From Isoptericola sp044389085 (GTDB lineage: Bacteria > Actinomycetota > Actinomycetes > Actinomycetales > Cellulomonadaceae): 64,000 bases of DNA. A program made the position numbers and the translations under genes. Numbering within the stretch: position 1 is the first letter of the stretch; each line of letters begins with the position of its first letter. Shown piece by piece: positions 59,133-64,000 of this stretch. The DNA lies in NCBI RefSeq assembly GCF_044389085.1, contig NZ_JBIRXP010000002.1:310001-374000 (forward strand), in the 5' to 3' direction. The notes under the pieces are model-generated. The model saw only the letters and a program-made list of their open reading frames with translations. It was not told where the DNA came from and did not search any database.

Positions 59133-59866
59133 CGGGGGGCCTGGGGCGCCCGCAGCAGGTAGCCGACGCCGCGCTTGGTGTGGATGAGCGGCGGCAGCGT
59201 CACGTCGTCGCCGTCGGGGCCGGTGACGGTGAGGTTGTCGATCTTGCGGCGCAGGTAGGAGATGTAGGACTCGACGATGTTCGCGTCGCCGCCCCAGTCG
59301 TACTGCCACACGTGGTCGAGGATCTGCGCCTTGGAGAGCACCCGGCCCGCGTTGAGCATGAGGTAGCGCAGCAGCTTGAACTCGGTGGGGGACAGGTCGA
59401 TCTCGACGCCGGCCCTGCGCACCTCGTGCGAGTCCTCGTCGAGCTCCAGGTCCCCGACGCGCAGGACGGCGTCGTCCTCCGGCTCGCCCGCGTGCGTGCG
59501 GCGCAGCACGGCGCGGATGCGGGCCACGACCTCCTCCAGGCTGAACGGCTTCGTGACGTAGTCGTCGCCGCCGACGGTGAGGCCCTGCACCTTGTCCTGC
59601 GTGTCGTCACGGGCGGTGAGGAACAGCACGGGGGTGTGCCGGCCGGTGGAGCGCATGCGGCGGGTCACGGTGAAGCCGTCCATGTCGGGCAGCATCACGT
59701 CGAGCACGACGAGGTCGGGCTCGACGTCGCGGACGAGCTGCAGCGCCCCGTTCCCGTCACCGGCGGCGTGCACCTCGAACCCCGCGAACCGCAGGGACGT
59801 GGACAGCAGCTCGCGGATGTTGGGCTCGTCGTCCACGACGACGAGACGTGCCTCGGGTGCGCTCAT
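59129..59866 (-). CDS. OmpR-family response regulator (TrcR/PhoP-like)
   Basis: A 245-aa protein. The receiver has VVDDEPN, Asp56 in VVLDVMLPDMDGF and Lys in VTKPFSLEE; the winged helix contains LSPTEFKLLRYLMLNAGRVLSKAQILDHVWQYDWGGDANIVESYISYLRRKID (given as region about 155-205) and RGVGYLLRAP. It is transcribed first, with its cognate kinase overlapping. A CACACT hexamer ends 6 nt before ATG 59866 on the minus strand, so a leaderless start is possible, though GAGGTC could serve as a close SD. Confidence 0.93.
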   Translation of the reverse strand: MSAPEARLVVVDDEPNIRELLSTSLRFAGFEVHAAGDGNGALQLVRDVEPDLVVLDVMLPDMDGFTVTRRMRSTGRHTPVLFLTARDDTQDKVQGLTVGGDDYVTKPFSLEEVVARIRAVLRRTHAGEPEDDAVLRVGDLELDEDSHEVRRAGVEIDLSPTEFKLLRYLMLNAGRVLSKAQILDHVWQYDWGGDANIVESYISYLRRKIDNLTVTGPDGDDVTLPPLIHTKRGVGYLLRAPQAPR

Positions 59867-59959
59867 GACCTCAGTGTGCGTCTGGGGTCTGAGCGTTGCC
59901 TGGGAAAGGCCTAGGACGGTCCTGGCGCCCGGGCGGGCGCGCCTGTGGGTGGCCCCGAC

Positions 59960-59971
59960 CATGATGGCGTG
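59960..59971 (+). promoter_or_regulatory. Putative -10 for leaderless AlkZ-like gene
   Basis: CATGAT at 59960-59965 ends 6 nt before GTG 59972. Confidence 0.35.
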
Positions 59972-61219
59972 GTGCGGATCACGGGGGAGCAGCGCCGGCG
60001 GCGCCTGGTCGTGCGGCAGCTCGCGCTCGGCGTGGACCGGCCGGGGGTCCCGGCGGCCACCACGCCGGAGGAGGTCACCCGGCGGCTCGTCGCGCTGCAC
60101 GCGACGGAGGCGCCGAGCGTGCACCTCGCGGTCCTCGCGCGGGTGCCCGCGCTGGGGCTCGACGACGTGCGCGACGCCCTGTTCGGGCGGCGCAGCCTCG
60201 TCAAGGTGCTCGCCATGCGGCGCACGATGTTCGTCGTGCCGCGCGACCTGGTGCCGGTCGTGCACGCGGCGGCGTCGGCCCCGGTCGCGGCGCGGCTACG
60301 GACGCGGCTGCTCAAGGAGCTCGCGACGCTGCCCACCGACCCGGTCGTCGACGACCCGGAGGCGCTGCTCGCAGCCGCCGAGGCGCAGGTGCACGCGGCC
60401 CTGGGCGCGGGGCCGCTCGACGGCGCCGAGCTCGCCCGGGCGGCGCCCCTGCTGCGCACGGCGTTCCTGCCCACCACGGACAAGGCGTGGGACGTGCGCC
60501 GCACCATGACGTCGCCGCTGCTGTCGGTGCTGTCCGCCGAGGGATCCGTGGTGCGCGGCGAGCCGCGCGGGGCGTGGTCGTCGCCGCGGCACGTGTGGTC
60601 CCCGATGTCCGACTGGTGCCCCGACGGGATCCCCGCGATGGACGAGGAGTCGGCCCGGGTGGAGCTCGCCCGCGCGTGGCTCGAGGCGTTCGGGCCCGCC
60701 ACCGTGGCGGACCTCCGCTGGTGGACCGGCTGGAACCTCGGGCAGGCGCGCCGGGCCGTCGCCGCGCTCCCCGTGCGCGAGGTCGAGGTGGAGGTCGGCG
60801 CGCCGGGCGGGGACCCCGTCGTCGCCGACGGCGTCATGCTGCGCGGCGCCGACCTGGACGCGGACCTCGACCCCGCCCTGGACGCCGTCGTCGCCGGGCA
60901 CGCGGCCCTGCTGCCCACCCTGGACCCCACCACGATGGGCTGGACCGCCCGCGACTGGTACCTGGGCCCGCACCGCGCACAGATCTTCGACAGCGCCGGG
61001 AACGCGGGCGCCACCGTGTGGTGGCAGGGGCGGGTCGTCGGGCTGTGGGTCGTGCGGCCGGACGGCGAGGTGGCGTGGCGGCTGCTCGAGGACGTCGGGT
61101 CGGACGGCGAGGCCGCCGTCGCCGCCGAGGCCGAGCGGTTGCGCGGCGTCCTGGGCGGAAGCACGTTCACCCCCGGCTACACGACCCCGCTCTACAAGGA
61201 GCTGCTCGCTCCCGCCTGA
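59972..61219 (+). CDS. Winged-helix DNA-binding protein, AlkZ-like (HTH_42) subfamily
   Basis: A 415-aa protein of the tandem winged-helix family that includes the AlkZ/AlkX DNA glycosylases for bulky alkyl or crosslink lesions. Matching segments are LVVRQLALG, RRSLVKVLAMRRTMFVVPRDLV, RGEPRGAWSS, FGPATVADLRWWTGW and the C-terminal DWYLGPHRAQIFDSAGNAGATVWWQGRVVGLW. The catalytic QxQ/QxD segment is replaced by His43-Ala-Thr45 (LVALHATEAPSVHLAV), so glycosylase activity is doubtful. GTG 59972 is chosen from CATGAT at 59960-59965; GTG 59969 is adjacent. Confidence 0.83.
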   Translation: MRITGEQRRRRLVVRQLALGVDRPGVPAATTPEEVTRRLVALHATEAPSVHLAVLARVPALGLDDVRDALFGRRSLVKVLAMRRTMFVVPRDLVPVVHAAASAPVAARLRTRLLKELATLPTDPVVDDPEALLAAAEAQVHAALGAGPLDGAELARAAPLLRTAFLPTTDKAWDVRRTMTSPLLSVLSAEGSVVRGEPRGAWSSPRHVWSPMSDWCPDGIPAMDEESARVELARAWLEAFGPATVADLRWWTGWNLGQARRAVAALPVREVEVEVGAPGGDPVVADGVMLRGADLDADLDPALDAVVAGHAALLPTLDPTTMGWTARDWYLGPHRAQIFDSAGNAGATVWWQGRVVGLWVVRPDGEVAWRLLEDVGSDGEAAVAAEAERLRGVLGGSTFTPGYTTPLYKELLAPA

Positions 61220-61230
61220 ACCGCCCGATG

Positions 61231-61292
61231 GTTGTGAGCGCGATTTCGGGGACTATCCACGAGCGGATAGTCCCCGAAATCGCGCTCACAAC
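61231..61292. repeat. Perfect 28-bp inverted repeat between convergent genes
   Basis: Arms 61231-61258 and 61265-61292, loop ACGAGC, no mismatch. It lies between the AlkZ-like stop and the NYN-gene stop, so it is a likely bidirectional terminator, but the arm sequence is moderately AT-containing and unlike the GC-block terminators elsewhere, suggesting a dispersed element. Confidence 0.88.
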
Positions 61293-61294
61293 GG

Positions 61295-61909
61295 TCAGAG
61301 GTAGCGCAGCGGGTCGAACTCGTCGAGCGGGATGATCCGCACGCGCGGCAGCGGGGCGGTGAACGCGGCGGCGTCGCCCTCGAGGTCGAACATCTGCAGC
61401 CCGCGCTCCGCGAGCTGCGCGAACTGCCCGTTGACGAACTCGCGGAAGGCCAGGAGCCCCACGCGCCGGTCGTCGCCGAGCAGCGCCTCGATCTGCGGGA
61501 GGAAGTCGCCGTCGTGGCTCGCGAGCAGGACGTCGCCGTCGCGGTCCGCCAGCGCCTCGAGCGTGCGCTGGATACCGACGTCGACGACCTTTTCGGTGCC
61601 CGACGACGCCAGCGGGATGGGCTTGTAGCCCATCGCGAGCAGCGCCTGCACGAACGCCATCGGCATCTGCCCGCTGCTGGCGTTGAGGAAGAACAGCGGG
61701 ACGACGTCCTGGTCCCACAGCTTCTGCGCGAACGTCGAGATGCGGTCCCAGCGGGGGCGCTCCTCGGGGTTCGGCCGCCGGTTCAGCACGTTCATGCCGA
61801 GCGTGGCGTCGATGTTCTCACCGTCCACCAGGAGGTAGGTGCGGCGGCCCGTGGGCTCTGCGGGGGCGGGAGCGCTCGCGGGGGCCGGGGCGGAGAAGGC
61901 GGGAGACAT
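61295..61909 (-). CDS. NYN-domain (PIN-like) putative RNase
   Basis: A 204-aa protein. After a Pro/Ala-rich N-terminus, the NYN/LabA-like core carries the conserved acidic residues: YLLVDGENIDATLG at the first strand, VDVGIQRTLEAL, and LLASHDGDFLPQIEALL, followed by RVGLLAFREFVN. These Asp residues coordinate metal in PIN-type nucleases; the RNA target is unknown. ATG 61909 has TACGCT (complement of 61917-61922) 7 nt upstream and no SD beyond GAGGGG. Confidence 0.87.
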   Translation of the reverse strand: MSPAFSAPAPASAPAPAEPTGRRTYLLVDGENIDATLGMNVLNRRPNPEERPRWDRISTFAQKLWDQDVVPLFFLNASSGQMPMAFVQALLAMGYKPIPLASSGTEKVVDVGIQRTLEALADRDGDVLLASHDGDFLPQIEALLGDDRRVGLLAFREFVNGQFAQLAERGLQMFDLEGDAAAFTAPLPRVRIIPLDEFDPLRYL

Positions 61910-61922
61910 GCCCCTCAGCGTA
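61910..61922 (-). promoter_or_regulatory. Putative -10 for leaderless NYN gene
   Basis: TACGCT (complement of 61917-61922) ends 7 nt before ATG 61909. Confidence 0.45.
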
Positions 61923-62058
61923 TCGGCACGGCCCCCAAAAACGATTCGTGGCGTGGACCCGGCCCCCGGTCGGTGACCGAATGGCAGGCGGCCGGGTCGC
62001 GACGCCGCGACCGGGACCCCCGAGAAACCAGGAAGAGCCACGAGACAGGAGGACACCG

Positions 62059-63132
62059 ATGTCCCGCACCACTCGTCGCACCGGCACGGCCGACCGCGGC
62101 GCCACCCGCGCCCGCCGCTGGCGCCAGGTCGCGACGGCGGCCGCGGCCGCGCTCGTCGCGCCGCTCGCCGTCGCCGCCGTCACCACCGCCGGGGCCGGCA
62201 GCGCCGGCGCCCACGGCTCCGTCACGGACCCGCCCACCCGCAACTACGGGTGCCTCGAACGGTGGGGTGACGACCACCTCAACCCTGAGATGGCCGAGCT
62301 CGACCCCATGTGCTGGGGCGCCTGGCAGGCCGAGCCGGCCGCCATGTGGAACTGGAACGGCCTCTACCACGAGGGCATCGGCGGGCGTCACGAGGAACTG
62401 ATTCCCGACGGGCAGCTCTGCTCGGGCGGACAGACCGAAGGGGGCCGCTACGACTACCTCGACACCCCTGGCGGTTGGTACGCCACCGGCGTCGACCACC
62501 AGTTCACGCTCACGCTGACCGACGGCGCCAACCATGGTGCCGACTATCTGCGGATCTACGTCTCCAAGCCGGGCTACGACCCGACGACGGAACCGCTCAC
62601 CTGGGACGACCTCGACCTCATCAAGGTGACGGACTCGTACCCGACCCAGTCGCCGTACGTGACCGACGTCGACCTGACCGGGTATGACGGCCGCGCCGTG
62701 CTGTACACCATCTGGCAGGCGAGCCACGCCGACCAGCCGTACTACCTGTGCTCCGACATCAACATCGGCGGCGGCGACATCGTCGGCGAGGGCCCGGGCG
62801 GTGGCGACGACGGCGGCGAGGACGGCGGGGGCGACGACGGCGGTGAGGACGGCGGCGAGGCCGGCGCCTGCACGGCCGAGGTGCGCGTCACGAACTCGTG
62901 GTCCGGCGGCTACCAGGCCGACGTCACCGTCACGGCGACGGAGCCGCTCGACGGCTGGGCGGTGGACCTGGGCGGTCTGTCGGTGGACCAGGTGTGGAAC
63001 GGCGTGCTCTCCGGTGGCACGGTGACGAACGCGGCGTGGAACGGCGCCCTCGGCGCCGGAGGGACGGCCGGCTTCGGCCTCATCGGCTCCGGGACACCCG
63101 GGGACGCGACCGCGGAGTGCTCCGCGACCTGA
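62059..63132 (+). CDS. Secreted AA10 lytic polysaccharide monooxygenase with C-terminal CBM2
   Basis: A 357-aa copper oxidase that cleaves chitin or cellulose. A signal peptide (Arg-rich, hydrophobic core about 24-50) is cut before His52, giving the mature N-terminus HGSVTDPPTRNYGC; His52 and His223 (ASHADQPYYLCSD) form the copper histidine brace. A Gly/Asp/Glu linker (about 240-268) joins a CBM2 domain starting ACTAEVRVTNSWSGGYQADVTV and ending AECSAT. The Cys pair and aromatic residues suit cellulose binding. AGGAGG at 62047-62052 is a perfect SD. No other glycoside hydrolase is adjacent. Confidence 0.93.
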   Translation: MSRTTRRTGTADRGATRARRWRQVATAAAAALVAPLAVAAVTTAGAGSAGAHGSVTDPPTRNYGCLERWGDDHLNPEMAELDPMCWGAWQAEPAAMWNWNGLYHEGIGGRHEELIPDGQLCSGGQTEGGRYDYLDTPGGWYATGVDHQFTLTLTDGANHGADYLRIYVSKPGYDPTTEPLTWDDLDLIKVTDSYPTQSPYVTDVDLTGYDGRAVLYTIWQASHADQPYYLCSDINIGGGDIVGEGPGGGDDGGEDGGGDDGGEDGGEAGACTAEVRVTNSWSGGYQADVTVTATEPLDGWAVDLGGLSVDQVWNGVLSGGTVTNAAWNGALGAGGTAGFGLIGSGTPGDATAECSAT

Positions 63133-63152
63133 CCCGGCCCTACACCGCAACA

Positions 63153-63217
63153 GCAACGAGCGTGCTGACTTGTTCCTCAACCTTCCGGGGTGAGGAACAA
63201 GTCAGCACGCTCGTTGC
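63153..63217. repeat. Perfect 27-bp inverted repeat between convergent LPMO and pspA
   Basis: Arms 63153-63179 and 63191-63217 with an 11-nt interior, no mismatch. It is the likely shared terminator; like the 61231 element its arms are of mixed composition (…GTGCTGACTTGTTCC…) rather than GC blocks. Confidence 0.88.
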
Positions 63218-63232
63218 GTCGGGGCGGGCGGG

Positions 63233-63985
63233 TCAGTGCTCCGTCGTCGGGGAGATCTGGGGCGACGGCGAGCTGCCGGCCTTGAGGGCGGCGAGCCGGG
63301 CCTCGAGCTCGATGTCCTTGTCGGAGGCCTCCAGCTCGGCGAACTGCGAGTCGAGGGACGCCGCGGCGACCTCGGCCTGGCCCATCGCCATGGCCTCCTC
63401 GCGGCGCACGGTCTCCTCGTAGCGGGCCAGCTCGCTGGTCGGGTCGAGCACGTTGATGGAGCTGATCGCCCCCTGCACGGTCTGCTGCGCCTGCGCCGCC
63501 TTCTGGCGGGCGACGAGCTGGTCGCGCCTGGACTTCAGCTCGCCCAGCTTGTCCTTCATCGCGGCCAGGCCGGTCTTGAGCTTCTCGACCGTGACGCGCT
63601 GCTGCTCGATCATCGGCTGCGCGGTCCTGACCTCGGACTCGGCGTCGAGCTGCTTGCGCAGCGCCACCTTGGCGAGGTTGTCGAACTTGTCGGCGTCGGC
63701 GGAGTTGCCGGCCGCGCGGTACTCGTCGGCCTTGCGCGACGCGGCGAGGGCCTTGGTGCCCCACTCGCTGGCCGCCTGGACGTCCTCGTTGTAGTCCTGC
63801 TCGGCCAGGCGCAGGTTGCCGATGGTCTGCGCGATGGCCTGCTCGGCCTCCGCGATGTTGTTCGTGTAGTCGCGGACCAGCTGGTCCAGCATCTTCTGCG
63901 GGTCCTCGGCGCGGTCGAGCAGCGCGTTGATGTTCGCCTTCGCGAGCTGGCTGATGCGCCCGAGGATGCTCTGCTTCTGCGTCAT
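63233..63985 (-). CDS. pspA: Phage-shock protein A (PspA/IM30) family protein
   Basis: A 250-aa, almost entirely coiled-coil membrane-stress protein. The N-terminal amphipathic segment (SILGRISQLAKANINALLDRAEDPQKMLDQLV) binds membrane; long heptad helices follow (about 25-215) with TNNIAEAEQAIAQTIGNLR and an acidic C-terminus. It probably maintains membrane integrity under stress, as ESCRT-III-like assemblies. AAGGAAAG upstream of ATG 63985 is the SD; the promoter is beyond the right edge. Confidence 0.93.
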   Translation of the reverse strand: MTQKQSILGRISQLAKANINALLDRAEDPQKMLDQLVRDYTNNIAEAEQAIAQTIGNLRLAEQDYNEDVQAASEWGTKALAASRKADEYRAAGNSADADKFDNLAKVALRKQLDAESEVRTAQPMIEQQRVTVEKLKTGLAAMKDKLGELKSRRDQLVARQKAAQAQQTVQGAISSINVLDPTSELARYEETVRREEAMAMGQAEVAAASLDSQFAELEASDKDIELEARLAALKAGSSPSPQISPTTEH

Positions 63986-64000
63986 GGTCGTGCTTTCCTT

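Noticed and set aside
57495..59309. Longer histidine-kinase frame starting inside the regulator gene
   Set aside because: The extra residues are Arg/His-rich antisense-frame sequence overlapping the regulator; ATG 59132 gives a normal ATGA overlap.
61867..61882. CebR-like operator (GGGAGCGCTC) near the LPMO gene
   Set aside because: Only one half matches the TGGGAGCGCTCCCA consensus, and it lies inside the NYN coding sequence rather than at the LPMO promoter.

Overview
The window is very GC-rich actinobacterial chromosome. Mycothiol synthesis (mshA), Lsr2, CarD, a WXG100 protein, an F420-type (Ddn) oxidoreductase and a DUF2342 metallopeptidase place it in the Actinomycetota. The gene order, together with a secreted LPMO carrying a cellulose-binding module, suggests a cellulolytic member of the Micrococcales (Cellulomonadaceae/Promicromonosporaceae-like). 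No integrase, transposase, CRISPR array or prophage was seen. About 66 protein genes and one tRNA were placed; they are tightly packed, often with GTGA/ATGA stop-start overlaps.

Layout. 1-9.0 kb: DUF2342 metallopeptidase, tilS, hpt, ftsH and the folate genes folE-folP-folB/K fusion-DUF3180. 9.1-16.5 kb: two PH-domain membrane proteins, a DUF2520 protein, panC, panD, nadB, nadC. 16.6-18.8 kb: lysS, a small membrane protein, lsr2. 18.9-22.8 kb: lactonase, mshA, Ddn-like oxidoreductase, gpmA. 22.9-30 kb: the phosphate regulon phoU / senX3-regX3 / pstSCAB with two recognisable PHO-box regions. 30-31.5 kb: a divergent SDR/TetR pair with two palindromic operators. 31.6-42 kb: a lipoprotein, then the conserved carD-ispD-ispF ... 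cysS-rlmB set. This set is split by a 5.4-kb block holding a VanY-type carboxypeptidase, a two-component system, a sugar-lactone oxidase and a fold-III PLP enzyme. 42-47.4 kb (minus strand): DUF4032, a sugar-ABC ATPase, otsB, otsA. 47.6-56.6 kb: a membrane Ser/Thr kinase with a VNTR-encoded GAP repeat, a DsbA-like thiol protein, tRNA-Thr, SGNH hydrolase, ung, DUF3263, LytR_C protein, cold-shock protein, CIRCE-controlled groEL, WXG100. 56.7-64 kb: an HD-like protein, a second two-component system, an AlkZ-like winged-helix protein, an NYN nuclease, the LPMO and PspA.

Two genome-scale signals stand out. First, a family of repeats is built on the 8-mer GAGGTAGT phased at exactly 20 bp. It occurs immediately 3' of nadB, mshA, regX3 and rlmB, usually folded back into near-perfect 33-48-bp inverted repeats, and it supplies the stop codon of nadB and of mshA. 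A different hairpin element (TGTCAGA ends) is inserted twice in frame inside tilS. Second, about 20 genes have a -10-like hexamer (mostly TANNNT) ending 6-8 nt before the start codon with no Shine-Dalgarno sequence, which implies widespread leaderless transcription.
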